Shown: positions 37,186-46,152, counted from the stretch's first letter. The stretch: DNA of 64,000 bases from Flavipsychrobacter sp. (GCA_016786615.1 JAEUVX010000014.1:1-64000); one strand, 5' to 3'. Notes: generated by a model not told the origin, from the sequence alone. Numbers and translations are program-made.

Positions 37186-38568
37186 TTTGTATGTTTTGGT
37201 ACTATCTACCGGTAAGAATATACTGAATGTACTGCCTTCGCCAACTACAGATTCCACGTAGATGTCTCCTTTGTGCAGTTCAATGATACGATGCGCAAGC
37301 GCAAGGCCTAAACCCGTACCGTGAATCATGTTTGTGTTTTCGTATTTGTAACCACGGAAGAATGGTTGGAAGATATTTTCCAATTCGTTTGGCGGTATAC
37401 CCGGCCCGTTATCCTTCACCTCAACCACAATGTTCTGAAAAGTGTACGTGAGCGATACTTTAGCACATTTGTCTTTCGAGAACTTACATGCATTGTGTAT
37501 GATGTTTCTCAGGGCGCTATACAACAATGCTTCATTGCCATATAAGATGTCAAAACCCTCACTTTCCGGAAAATCTTCAAAGCTTAGCTTTACATCGTAC
37601 AACTGGCTGATTTTTTTCATTTCACCGGGGATGCGCATCAATAGCTCATCTATACGAACTTTTGTAAGGTCTATGCCACCAACAGAGCCGCTGGCTTTCG
37701 CAATTTCCAATATACTTCTTACAAGTAACGCCAATCGTTTCACGTCGTCTTTTACAGAAAGGAATACTTTTTTGTATTCCTCATTGCTGCGTTCTTTATG
37801 TAGGGCTACATCCAATTGGCTGGATATAGCAGCAAGTGGTGTCGTTAATTCGTGTGATGCATTTGACAGGAACCTGCGTTGTGTATCAAAAGAAGATTGT
37901 AGCCTGTCGAGTAGGTTATTGATGGTAGTAGCTAACTCCCACAATTCATCCTTTTCTTTGCCTGTTGATAATCGTGCAGAGAATGCTTCAGAAGATATCT
38001 GGGTAAGTTTGTCAGTTAATTTACTGATAGAACGCACTACGTTTTTTGAGAAAATGTAGCCAGATATAAAAAAGATAATTATAAAACCAATAACACCGAT
38101 CAACAGGGTAGTCCTTAATGTGTCCATCCACACATTTTTATCCTTATCATTTGCAGCAACGATTATTGTATTGATACCATTGTTATACCCGATAGCGTCT
38201 CTGATGTCTGTTTTAAAAAAATGGAAGGCAGATGTTTTACTTTTTCGAATATCTGTATTGCTGAGCCTTAAAGGCTGTGTCGCGTCTTCATCAAAAGAAT
38301 ATATGGTCTTCCCTTGTTTGTTTAATACAATAATGCTTTTATCCGAAAGTGTGCTGGCAGAGTTGTTGTTGAGGAAATTCAGCAGTGTATCATTTACCTG
38401 TTTCGACCCGACAAGTGTTGCAATATTGATGGCTTTTGCCTGAAGTTTTGCTCTAAGGTCGGTTTCTTTATTCTTTAGAGATAAAGTGTATAAAATCCCG
38501 CCGCATGCCAGCAGTAGTATGAGTACGATAAGGGTGTAGCCTAATGTGATGCGGTATTTAATCTGCAT
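37180..38568 (-). CDS. Sensor histidine kinase (HAMP/HisKA/HATPase)
   Basis: 462 residues. It has an N-terminal membrane helix (LGYTLIVLILLLACGGILYTL), a ~120-residue periplasmic domain, a second helix near 155-175 and a HAMP linker. The HisKA box FLSNASHELTTPLAAISSQLDVAL carries the phosphorylated histidine, and the ATPase has N, G1 and G2 boxes (IIHNACKFS, VKDNGPGIP, GTGLGLALAHRI). It overlaps the regulator stop by 1 nt, so both are translated from one message. The signal is unknown. Confidence 0.93.
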   Translation of the reverse strand: MQIKYRITLGYTLIVLILLLACGGILYTLSLKNKETDLRAKLQAKAINIATLVGSKQVNDTLLNFLNNNSASTLSDKSIIVLNKQGKTIYSFDEDATQPLRLSNTDIRKSKTSAFHFFKTDIRDAIGYNNGINTIIVAANDKDKNVWMDTLRTTLLIGVIGFIIIFFISGYIFSKNVVRSISKLTDKLTQISSEAFSARLSTGKEKDELWELATTINNLLDRLQSSFDTQRRFLSNASHELTTPLAAISSQLDVALHKERSNEEYKKVFLSVKDDVKRLALLVRSILEIAKASGSVGGIDLTKVRIDELLMRIPGEMKKISQLYDVKLSFEDFPESEGFDILYGNEALLYSALRNIIHNACKFSKDKCAKVSLTYTFQNIVVEVKDNGPGIPPNELENIFQPFFRGYKYENTNMIHGTGLGLALAHRIIELHKGDIYVESVVGEGSTFSIFLPVDSTKTYKK

Positions 38569-39263
38569 TATTCTGCTTCGGTTTTTAATATATATCCCAT
38601 ACCTACTTGTGTGTGTATCAGTTTAGGGCTGAAGTCTTTATCCAGCTTTTTTCTGAGAAAGTTTACATAAACATCTATCACATTGGTTTGAGTATCAAAG
38701 TCAATATCCCAAACATCCTTAGCAATATCTGCCCTGGAAACTACTTTCCCCTTGTTTTTCAAAAGGTATTCTAATAATTGAAACTCTTTTGCTGTTAGCA
38801 ATATTTTCTGCCCGCTTCGTTTTACTTCCTTATTGTCAAGGTTTACTTCCAGGTCTGCTATTGTCAGTATTTTTTCTTCCGGAGTGTCAACAGCAACATC
38901 AACACGCCTTAACAGAGCTTTTATACGAGCTAATAATTCCCTGAATTCGAACGGCTTTACAATGTAGTCATCGGCTCCCATATCAAATCCCTGGATTTTA
39001 TTATCCATAAAGTTCAATGCGGTGAGCATGATTATCGGAAGCCGTTTATCTTTTTCCCTGATTATTTTACATAATTCATATCCATTAAGGAAGGGTAGGT
39101 TGATATCGAGTATGATAAGGTCGTAAGTATTACTCAGATACAATTTTTTGCCTTCAAGCCCATTATATGCCACAGATACCTCAAATTGTTCTTCCTCAAG
39201 CCCTGCTTCAAGTGTATCTGCTATCTTTTTTTCATCTTCTACTAATAGTATGCTGTTTTTCAT
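38568..39263 (-). CDS. OmpR/PhoB-family response regulator
   Basis: 231 residues. The receiver shows VEDE, D53 in LIILDINLPFLNG and the lysine in DDYIVKPFEF. The winged-helix DNA-binding domain is at residues ~130-229 (LTAKEFQLLEYLLKNKGKVVSRADIAKDVWD ... VYVNFLRKKLDKDF ... TQVGMGYIL). It is the first gene of the pair with the kinase at 37180. Related heavy-metal and envelope-stress systems share this arrangement, but the regulon is unknown. Confidence 0.93.
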   Translation of the reverse strand: MKNSILLVEDEKKIADTLEAGLEEEQFEVSVAYNGLEGKKLYLSNTYDLIILDINLPFLNGYELCKIIREKDKRLPIIMLTALNFMDNKIQGFDMGADDYIVKPFEFRELLARIKALLRRVDVAVDTPEEKILTIADLEVNLDNKEVKRSGQKILLTAKEFQLLEYLLKNKGKVVSRADIAKDVWDIDFDTQTNVIDVYVNFLRKKLDKDFSPKLIHTQVGMGYILKTEAE

Positions 39264-39492
39264 TAATCGGCATTTAGTCTCTAAGATGCGTCAAAAACGC
39301 TTGTATATCCTGACGGATAATATTAAAAAGTAATTAAAAGCACGGCTTTCTTGCAATATGCAGTCGGCACTCGTGCATTTTGCTTTAATTTTCAATACAC
39401 AAGATAATCATTTTTCTGCTTTGCTATTGGGTTTAGAGCTCAAAATAGTGGCTGATAAATGTGTATATTACATGTACTTTAAAAAATATTGT

Positions 39493-41478
39493 ATGAAATA
39501 CTTTGCCCTAATATGTTGTAGCCTTTTTATGTATTTACAATCAAATGCAGCTTTGGATACAACTGTAGTGTCATCACATACTAATACCGTAATTAAAACC
39601 AATCCCTCAGTTGGTAGTACTACTTACCCTGCATGGGCGGTTTTCCCATCTGCAACCCAATCATACCGAAAAGTATTAATGCAGTTGAGCTTTGAATGTG
39701 CCCCCGGCCTTAAATGTGGCGAGTGGGACTATATAAATAATATCATAATCGGGAGAACAGGTGGCGTAAACGGACTGACACAGAACCACGAAATAGCCCG
39801 GTATATAACACCGTATGGCTTTTACTGGACTGCTGCCATGAACTGGAAACATAGCTGGGTGTATGATGTGACGGATTTTGCCTTATTGTTGCACGATTCT
39901 GTTGAGGTAATATACAGGCATAGCGGTTACGAAAATAATACAGACAGAGGCTGGAGGATTAATGTGAAGTTTATATGCGTAGAAGGTACTCCGGTGGCAG
40001 AACCTGTAAAGATTAGCAAATTATGGGATGGCTCTTTTGTTTATGGTAAAGATACGGACCCTATTGAAGATCATTTAACAGCTATTAACATAACTGCTGA
40101 TGCACAAACAGGTTGGGCAAGATTTAAAGCGATGAATACCGGCCACGGTAGCGATAGCGCATGGGGATGCATGGAGTTTTGCAGAAAGTACAGGGAGGTA
40201 TTGTGGGATGGGAACGTAGTGAGCAAAAAAGATATCTGGAGGGCGGATTGCGGCTTGAACGATGTTTATCCGCAGGCAGGTACATGGATATACAACAGGG
40301 GTGGGTGGTGTCCGGGCTCGCCGGTAAAATACGATGATGTAGATATTCAGAATGTTGGTGGCGGCACTGCACATAATATCAATATGGATATGGAAGCATA
40401 TTCGGGAATAGCGTATCATGGCAATTTGTACACTACCGCATATCTTATAGAATATAAAACGCCAACAAATGCGATAGATGCTGCTATTGAAAATATTATT
40501 GCGCCTAACCCGGATGTTGCATTCAAAAGAATGAACCCGATATGTAATGATCCTGTAATAGTATTGCGTAACAATGGTAGCACACCGCTTACTTCTGCAA
40601 CAATAGAATACGGGTTGTCTGGCGGAGCAATGACCACATATCAATGGACGGGCAACCTGGGCATCATGCAGAATGATACAGTAAAGCTCACTAATCCTGT
40701 AAACTGGGGTTCAGCATCAGGCAAATTCAGTGTTACTGTAAAGAACCCGAACGGACAGGCTGATGCTTTCGAGGACGATAATACAATGATGTCTGATTTT
40801 ATAGCACCTGAAGTATTACCGAGCAAAATAATAGTACACTTTCAGACGAATAAAGATGCCAGTGAAAACTCGTATAAGATAGTAAATGCTACTACAGGTA
40901 AAGTGCATTATGAGAAAAATGGCTTTACTAATGAAAAGCTATACTTAGATACGATATCACTAACGCCGGGAGACTGTTATTATTTTTATTTTTCGGACGA
41001 AGGCGCATCCTCAAGTACGACAGGGGTAAATAAAGACGGTCTTGAATTCTGGGCATTCAATCCGTATGAAGGCAAAGGTACTTTGAGAATAAGAAGTTCC
41101 GGAGGTTCGGTTCTTAAGGATGTCACAGGCACCAATTCGGGTCCGTGGGGTACATCGGGTGGCGATTTCGGAACGAGTTATTCTTTCTATTTCACAGCTA
41201 CATTTGGCGTACATACTAATACGGTATCAAACCCGCAGGCTGAACTGCAAGTGTATCCTAATCCTGTAACGGATAATTTAAATATTACTTATTGGAATAA
41301 TGGAAGTGCAGGAAATATCATTCTGACAGATGTTCAGGGTAAAATATTAATGACTGAAAAGGTAGAAACCACAGCCGGTACAAAAGTTATAAATGCTGCT
41401 GCATTGGTGCCCGGTATGTACTACATAAAGCTGGTGACGGATAATGGTACTGTTGTGAAGAAGGTGATGAAACAGTAG
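39493..41478 (+). CDS. Peptide-N-glycosidase F-related protein with T9SS sorting domain
   Basis: 661 residues from the ATG at 39493, chosen because it starts a clean signal peptide (YFALICCSLFMYLQSNA); a longer frame to 39358 exists. Residues ~20-330 match the two-domain PNGase F fold: CGEWDYINNIIIGRTGG, YITPYGFYW, NTGHGSDSAWGCMEFCRKYREV and YPQAGTWIYNRGGWCPGSPV. The acidic residues in GEWDY and MEFC lie where PNGase F has catalytic Asp/Glu. After an Ig-like linker, a type A T9SS domain ends the protein (VYPNPVTDNLNITY ... GMYYIKLVTDNGTVVKKVMKQ). Removal of N-glycans from glycoproteins is plausible; activity is inferred. Confidence 0.85.
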   Translation: MKYFALICCSLFMYLQSNAALDTTVVSSHTNTVIKTNPSVGSTTYPAWAVFPSATQSYRKVLMQLSFECAPGLKCGEWDYINNIIIGRTGGVNGLTQNHEIARYITPYGFYWTAAMNWKHSWVYDVTDFALLLHDSVEVIYRHSGYENNTDRGWRINVKFICVEGTPVAEPVKISKLWDGSFVYGKDTDPIEDHLTAINITADAQTGWARFKAMNTGHGSDSAWGCMEFCRKYREVLWDGNVVSKKDIWRADCGLNDVYPQAGTWIYNRGGWCPGSPVKYDDVDIQNVGGGTAHNINMDMEAYSGIAYHGNLYTTAYLIEYKTPTNAIDAAIENIIAPNPDVAFKRMNPICNDPVIVLRNNGSTPLTSATIEYGLSGGAMTTYQWTGNLGIMQNDTVKLTNPVNWGSASGKFSVTVKNPNGQADAFEDDNTMMSDFIAPEVLPSKIIVHFQTNKDASENSYKIVNATTGKVHYEKNGFTNEKLYLDTISLTPGDCYYFYFSDEGASSSTTGVNKDGLEFWAFNPYEGKGTLRIRSSGGSVLKDVTGTNSGPWGTSGGDFGTSYSFYFTATFGVHTNTVSNPQAELQVYPNPVTDNLNITYWNNGSAGNIILTDVQGKILMTEKVETTAGTKVINAAALVPGMYYIKLVTDNGTVVKKVMKQ

Positions 41479-41512
41479 AAAAATGCCTGTTTAAGTATTT
41501 CACAAAATAAGA

Positions 41513-41545
41513 TTTGTAGAATTCAAAAAATTGAATTTATCTTTG
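41513..41545 (+). promoter_or_regulatory. tRNA-Asp promoter
   Basis: TTTG at 41513-41516 and TATCTTTG at 41538-41545 (TAnnTTTG consensus) are separated by 21 nt, within the known Bacteroidota spacing. Confidence 0.7.
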
Positions 41546-41561
41546 CACTCCCAACTAATAC

Positions 41562-41635
41562 GGATCGGTAGTTCAGTTGGTTAGAATGCCGCCCTGTCAC
41601 GGCGGAGGTCGCGGGTTCGAGTCCCGTCCGGTCCG
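41562..41635 (+). tRNA. tRNA-Asp (anticodon GTC)
   Basis: 74 nt. The acceptor stem is GGATCGG/CCGGTCC, the anticodon arm CCGCCCTGTCACGGCGG carries GTC, and the T arm is CGGGTTCGAGTCCCG. G is the discriminator at 41635. CCA is not encoded. A terminator follows directly. Confidence 0.97.
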
Positions 41636-41662
41636 CAAAAGCCACTCATCGAGTGGCTTTTG
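41636..41662 (+). terminator. Terminator after tRNA-Asp
   Basis: 12-bp stem CAAAAGCCACTC/GAGTGGCTTTTG with a 3-nt loop. Confidence 0.8.
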
Positions 41663-41742
41663 TATTTTCTTCAAAATAGGCCTGTATACAGTTAGTAATC
41701 ATTGCAATCTGCCTGATAATAAGTATTAATCAAAGTCGTCAA

Positions 41743-41787
41743 TGTGACATATGTTACAAACGTGTAGCCTGTATGTGGGTATTTTAG
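41743..41787 (+). promoter_or_regulatory. Crp-type box plus -7 element upstream of the first crp/fnr gene (site 1)
   Basis: Box TGTGACATATGTTACA (41743-41758, centre 41750.5), a near-perfect palindrome. The -7-like element TATTTTAG is at 41780-41787, one mismatch to TAnnTTTG. The centre-to-last-G distance is 36.5 nt, as at the three other sites of the sulfur locus. It suggests autoregulation. Confidence 0.6.
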
Positions 41788-41899
41788 CCGTTTGGCATAA
41801 TTTTTCAAATACAGGTAGCATTTTCAGAAATTGAGGCAAAACAAATTTTGCATACCTGAGAAAATTATTCATATTTTATGCAAACCCAACTAACAGTAC

Positions 41900-42532
41900 A
41901 TGGCAGATATATCCAACTTAAGAGAGTTATTCCCGGGTCTTGAGGAAGAGCTGTATGATGAGCTATTGCAACATGCAAACATCAAAAACATACCGGCAGG
42001 CACAACAATACTGCAAGCCGGGCAGCCTATCAGAAGTATGATGATGGTATTGGATGGTATTGTAAAGCTATATCAGCAAGACGAGGACAACGACGAGTAC
42101 TTTATTTATCATATAGAACCCGGGCAGGCATGTGCAGTGTCTATGGTCTGTTCATACAAACAGGAGAAAAGTCAGGTGACAGCTAAATCGGTTACAGATG
42201 TGGTATTACTGACAGTATCGCTTGACCTTATGGATAAATGGCTGCAACGATACAAGAGCTGGCACTATTTTGTGATAAGGACATACAGGTCGCGCTACGA
42301 AGAATTATTACGTACAATAAGTGAGATTGCTTTCAGGAACATGGATGAACGCCTTGAGTTTTATCTTAAAAGACAAGTGAAGCAATTTGGCAAACACGTA
42401 AAACTAACACATCAGGATATTGCGAATGACCTGAATTCTTCAAGGGAAGTAATCAGTCGCCTGATGAAAAAAATGGAAAAAAACGGCTGGATAAAAATTC
42501 ACAGAAACTATTTTGAATGGCTGCGGGATTAG
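41900..42532 (+). CDS. Crp/Fnr-family regulator, probable activator of the sulfur locus
   Basis: 210 residues. A cyclic-nucleotide-binding-like effector domain spans ~10-120 and a C-terminal winged helix contains LTHQDIANDLNSSREVISRLMKKMEKNGWI. The recognition helix carries R-E-x-x-x-R, the signature that reads TGTGA half-sites in Crp. The protein has only two cysteines, C78 and C84, in one CAVSMVC stretch of the effector domain, and no N-terminal Fe-S cysteine cluster. A thiol or persulfide switch is therefore a reasonable guess. Four matching boxes lie upstream of transcription units in this locus, including its own. Confidence 0.88.
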   Translation: MADISNLRELFPGLEEELYDELLQHANIKNIPAGTTILQAGQPIRSMMMVLDGIVKLYQQDEDNDEYFIYHIEPGQACAVSMVCSYKQEKSQVTAKSVTDVVLLTVSLDLMDKWLQRYKSWHYFVIRTYRSRYEELLRTISEIAFRNMDERLEFYLKRQVKQFGKHVKLTHQDIANDLNSSREVISRLMKKMEKNGWIKIHRNYFEWLRD

Positions 42533-42554
42533 AACCTGCAACGTTTTTGTTTTG

Positions 42555-42599
42555 TGTGACAATGGTTACAAATGTTTGATAAACCATTCTTCAACTTTG
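42555..42599 (+). promoter_or_regulatory. Crp-type box plus -7 element upstream of tauE/safE (site 2)
   Basis: Box TGTGACAATGGTTACA (42555-42570, centre 42562.5) and CAACTTTG (42592-42599, one mismatch to TAnnTTTG). The centre-to-G distance is 36.5 nt, a class II activator position relative to the expected start site. Confidence 0.65.
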
Positions 42600-42615
42600 C
42601 ACTTAAATAATTTGT

Positions 42616-43425
42616 ATGGAAATTTTAGGATACTTAGCATCATTGTTAATTGGATTGTCTCTTGGTTTAATTGGTGGCGGAGGTTCAATTCTTACAGTGC
42701 CTGTATTAGTTTATTTATTTGGTGTCGACCCGGTGTTAGCTACGGCATATTCACTGTTCATAGTTGGTACAACAAGTCTGGTAGGTACCTACCCAAAGTA
42801 TAAGAGCGGAGAAGTGAATTTGAAAACAGCAATAATATTCGGTATCCCTTCTATCATTGCCGTTTATTTTACACGTGCGGTAATTGTGCCTGCAATTCCT
42901 AAAGAGGTATTCAGTATAGGCGATTTTGTAGTTACAAAGGCACTATTGATGATGATACTATTTGCAATACTTATGGTATTTGCATCTGTATCAATGATAA
43001 GGGATAAAAAGAAAAATACAGATGAAGCTCAGGAACAAAAGTTTAATTACCCGATGATTATTCTGGAAGGCTCGTTAGTGGGTGTGCTGACGGGGCTTGT
43101 AGGTGCAGGTGGTGGGTTCCTGATTATACCTGCATTGGTATTGCTGAGTAAACTGCCTATGAAACAGGCTGTCGGAACATCTCTGTTGATAATAGCTGCA
43201 AAGTCTTTGATTGGCTTCACCGGCGATTTAGGTACACAAACAATGGATTGGACGTTACTCTTAAGCGTCACAGCATTAGCTGTGGTAGGAATTTTTGCGG
43301 GCAATATCCTGAGTAAGAAAGTTTCTGCCGCTAGCCTTAAAAAAGGGTTTGGCTGGTTTGTGCTGGTAATGGGTATTTATATCATCATCAAGGAACTGTT
43401 TTTTGCTACGCCGACAGGTCATTAA
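42616..43425 (+). CDS. TauE/SafE-family sulfite/organosulfonate exporter
   Basis: 269 residues with about eight membrane helices. The duplicated family motif is visible as IGLSLGLIGGGGSILTVPVLVYLFG near the start and VGVLTGLVGAGGGFLIIPALVLLS near residue 160. TauE/SafE proteins export sulfite, sulfoacetate or related anions across the inner membrane. Sulfite is a product of persulfide dioxygenase, encoded two genes downstream, which fits the context. It is first in a probable operon with the peroxiredoxin (45 bp gap). Confidence 0.87.
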   Translation: MEILGYLASLLIGLSLGLIGGGGSILTVPVLVYLFGVDPVLATAYSLFIVGTTSLVGTYPKYKSGEVNLKTAIIFGIPSIIAVYFTRAVIVPAIPKEVFSIGDFVVTKALLMMILFAILMVFASVSMIRDKKKNTDEAQEQKFNYPMIILEGSLVGVLTGLVGAGGGFLIIPALVLLSKLPMKQAVGTSLLIIAAKSLIGFTGDLGTQTMDWTLLLSVTALAVVGIFAGNILSKKVSAASLKKGFGWFVLVMGIYIIIKELFFATPTGH

Positions 43426-43469
43426 GAATGATGCAGCACTAATAGTTGATTTTAAAAAACACAATAAAA

Positions 43470-44111
43470 ATGGAACAACAAGTATATATGCCAAGAATAG
43501 GTGATAAAGCACCTGATTTTAATGCAGTAACAACAATAGGCAATATTAAGTTCAGCGAATATAATAAGGGCAGCTGGGTAGTAATGTTTTCTCACCCTGC
43601 AGATTTTACTCCTGTTTGCACAACCGAAATGTCGGGCTTTGCTTTGGAGAAAAGCTTTTTTGATGAACATAATACTAAACTGATTGGTTTAAGCATAGAT
43701 AGCATACATGCACATATAGCATGGGTGAATGCGGTACATGAGAAGACAGGAGTGTTGTTTAATTTTCCCATCATCGCAGACCTTGATATGAGTATTGCAA
43801 AGCTCTACGGGATGTTGCAGCCCGGAGAAAGTGAAACTGCTGCTGTCAGAGCGGTATTTGTTATCGACCCGGAAGGAATTGTAAGGTTGATTATGTATTA
43901 TCCGTTGAACATAGGGCGAAATATGGAGGAGATAAAACGTGTATTGGTAGCACTGCAAACTGCATCAAAACATAGTGTTGCCTGCCCGCTCAACTGGAAG
44001 CCCGGAGACAAAGTAATAGTACCGGCACCCAAAACACTTGATGGCTTGGCGGAACGTAAAAAAAGTGACCTTGAAATGGTCGATTGGTATCTGGCAAAGA
44101 AATCTTTGTAA
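43470..44111 (+). CDS. Prx6-type (1-Cys) peroxiredoxin
   Basis: 213 residues from the ATG at 43470; a TTG-initiated extension to 43446 is less likely. IGDKAPDFNAVTTIGNIKF and HPADFTPVCTTEMSGFA give the peroxidatic cysteine in PVCTTE. The long C-terminal arm (ACPLNWKPGDKVIVPAP) is typical of Prx6 enzymes and holds a further cysteine. It reduces peroxides and possibly persulfide-derived oxidants. Its place inside a sulfur-oxidation operon, after TauE/SafE, suggests protection during sulfide or persulfide stress (inference). Confidence 0.88.
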   Translation: MEQQVYMPRIGDKAPDFNAVTTIGNIKFSEYNKGSWVVMFSHPADFTPVCTTEMSGFALEKSFFDEHNTKLIGLSIDSIHAHIAWVNAVHEKTGVLFNFPIIADLDMSIAKLYGMLQPGESETAAVRAVFVIDPEGIVRLIMYYPLNIGRNMEEIKRVLVALQTASKHSVACPLNWKPGDKVIVPAPKTLDGLAERKKSDLEMVDWYLAKKSL

Positions 44112-44135
44112 TAAGTATTATTGATATAGTTATTT

Positions 44136-44162
44136 AAGCCCCTTTATGAAGGGGCTTTTTTG
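44136..44162 (+). terminator. Terminator after the peroxiredoxin gene
   Basis: Stem AAGCCCCTT/AAGGGGCTT with a 4-nt loop and a T-run. Confidence 0.85.
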
Positions 44163-44239
44163 TTGGAAGCTGTATGCAGAATCGCTTTTTCAATAAAAAG
44201 AATGTTAAATAGAAAAACTTTTTTGAGTTTCTGTACTTG

Positions 44240-44284
44240 TGTGACATAAGTCATACATAGCACTTGTACTGCTTATGATATTTG
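44240..44284 (+). promoter_or_regulatory. Crp-type box plus -7 element upstream of the persulfide dioxygenase gene (site 3)
   Basis: Box TGTGACATAAGTCATA (44240-44255, centre 44247.5) and GATATTTG (44277-44284, one mismatch to TAnnTTTG). The spacing is again 36.5 nt. Confidence 0.62.
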
Positions 44285-44310
44285 CAGTATAAATAACAAA
44301 AACGAATGTT

Positions 44311-45732
44311 ATGACAGTAGAACAAATTTATACAGGATGTCTTGCACAAGGTGCTTACTACATTGAGAGTGACGGAGAGGCAGTGATAATTGACCCGCTT
44401 CGCGAAGTTGACCCATACATTGAAAAAGCAAAGCAGAATAACGCGAAGATAAAATATGTGCTTGAAACACACTTCCATGCTGATTTCGTATCTGGCCATC
44501 TGGATTTGTCTAAAAAAACAGGTGCACAGATAGTTTACGGCCCGAATGCAAAACCCGACTTTGATTTTCATGCAGCTAAAGATGGTGAGGTATTGCAGGT
44601 TGGTAAAGTAAATATCAAAGTAATACATACTCCTGGGCACACTATGGAGAGTACATGTTACTTACTGAGTGATGAAAATGGTAAAGAAGTGGGATTGTTC
44701 AGTGGCGATACGTTATTCATTGGCGACGTTGGCAGGCCTGACCTCGCACAAAAAGTGAAATCTGAACTTACACAGGAGATACTTGCAGGTCATTTATACG
44801 ATTCATTGCGTAATAAGATAATGCCATTGTCGGACGACATTATTGTGTATCCTGCACATGGTGCGGGTAGCGCTTGTGGCAAAAACATGAGCAAAGAAAC
44901 TACGGATACATTAGGTAATCAGAAAAAGACCAACTATGCATTGAGGATGGATATGACGAAGGCTGAATTTATTAAAGAAGTAACAACCGGGCTTATGCCT
45001 CCGCCTTCATACTTCCCATTGAATGTAATGATGAACATACATGGATATGACAGTATTGATACTGTGTTGGAAAGAGGTTTAAGGGCCTTGTCTGCTAACG
45101 AATTTGAAGTGGCAGCAAATGAAACCGGGGCACTGATGCTGGACGTAAGAAATGCACAGGATTTCGCAGCAGCATTTATTCCTAATTCAATAAATATAGG
45201 GTTGCAGGGTTCTTTTGCACCATGGGTAGGTTCGCTGATACCGGACATAAAGCAGGAGATACTGATTATTGCTGAGCCCGGAACTGAGGAAGAGGTGGTG
45301 ACAAGGCTTAGTCGTGTTGGGTACGATTATGTTATCGGTTATCTGAATGGCGGTATCGAAGCATGGAAGAAGGCAGGTAAAGAAGTTGATAATATTAAGA
45401 GCATTACTCCTGATAGCTTGGCTGATATATTATCTGCACAACCCGATGCTGAAGTATTGGATGTTCGTAAGAAGAGTGAATTTTTAAGCGAACATATTGT
45501 TACAGCTGAAAATGCACCATTGGATAATGTAAATGATGCAATGAGTATGATTGACAAAAACAAGACATACTATGTGCATTGTGCAGGAGGATACCGCAGT
45601 ATGATATTCACATCAATATTACGTGCAAGAGGATTTAACAACCTGATAGATGTTAGTGGTGGCTTTAAAGCAATTAAAGAGACAAACAGGTTTGCCGTGA
45701 CTGATTATGTATGCCCAAGTACTTTATTGTAA
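44311..45732 (+). CDS. Persulfide dioxygenase-rhodanese fusion (CstB-like)
   Basis: 473 residues. The metallo-beta-lactamase domain (1-~240) has the ETHE1/Blh metal site: LETHFHADFVSGH (H54, H56, D58, H63), HTPGH (H110), SGDTLFIGDVGRPDL (D133) and PAHGAG (H183). It is followed by a rhodanese-like domain without a catalytic cysteine (~265-355; the loop reads IIAEPGTEEE) and a complete rhodanese domain with YYVHCAGGYRS (C424). This MBL-pseudorhodanese-rhodanese order is that of CstB. It oxidises low-molecular-weight persulfides to sulfite and/or thiosulfate in the cytoplasm. Confidence 0.9.
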   Translation: MTVEQIYTGCLAQGAYYIESDGEAVIIDPLREVDPYIEKAKQNNAKIKYVLETHFHADFVSGHLDLSKKTGAQIVYGPNAKPDFDFHAAKDGEVLQVGKVNIKVIHTPGHTMESTCYLLSDENGKEVGLFSGDTLFIGDVGRPDLAQKVKSELTQEILAGHLYDSLRNKIMPLSDDIIVYPAHGAGSACGKNMSKETTDTLGNQKKTNYALRMDMTKAEFIKEVTTGLMPPPSYFPLNVMMNIHGYDSIDTVLERGLRALSANEFEVAANETGALMLDVRNAQDFAAAFIPNSINIGLQGSFAPWVGSLIPDIKQEILIIAEPGTEEEVVTRLSRVGYDYVIGYLNGGIEAWKKAGKEVDNIKSITPDSLADILSAQPDAEVLDVRKKSEFLSEHIVTAENAPLDNVNDAMSMIDKNKTYYVHCAGGYRSMIFTSILRARGFNNLIDVSGGFKAIKETNRFAVTDYVCPSTLL

Positions 45733-45777
45733 ATAAATGCTAAAAGGATTTTTTAATTGATAAATAGTAAAAGAAAG

Positions 45778-46053
45778 ATGAAACAAATATTAAACGATAG
45801 CAATACAAAATTTGTAGATGTACGTAGTGCAGCAGAATACAGCACGGGGCATGTGAAAGGTGCGGTGAATATTCCATTAGACGAATTGCCTGGCCGAGTG
45901 TCTGAGATTAAGGAATTGGGTAAAACCCCGGTTGTATTCTATTGCCGTAGTGGCAATCGCAGCGGACAGGCAGTAGGTTTTCTTTCGCAACATGGATATG
46001 GTAATATCTATAACGGTGGTGGTATCGATGACTTACTACAATCATTAAACTAA
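45778..46053 (+). CDS. Single-domain rhodanese
   Basis: 91 residues from the ATG at 45778; a TTG seven codons upstream is an alternative. FVDVRSAAEYSTGHVKGAVNIPLDEL and VVFYCRSGNRSGQAVGFL show the active-site loop CRSGNRS. It moves sulfane sulfur between thiosulfate or persulfides and acceptor thiols. No signal peptide is seen, so it is cytoplasmic. It follows the persulfide dioxygenase by 45 bp and likely feeds it or uses its product. Confidence 0.88.
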   Translation: MKQILNDSNTKFVDVRSAAEYSTGHVKGAVNIPLDELPGRVSEIKELGKTPVVFYCRSGNRSGQAVGFLSQHGYGNIYNGGGIDDLLQSLN

Positions 46054-46152
46054 ATAAGGAAGCTGTATTTGCACTTTCCGATATGCAGGTCAAACATTAT
46101 TGCAGGTGATGTACGTGCATCATTTGCAATAATCACTGCATAAATAATCTTG

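Noticed and set aside
39358-39492. Longer start for the PNGase F-like gene
   Set aside because: The upstream 45 residues would bury the signal peptide that begins at 39493.
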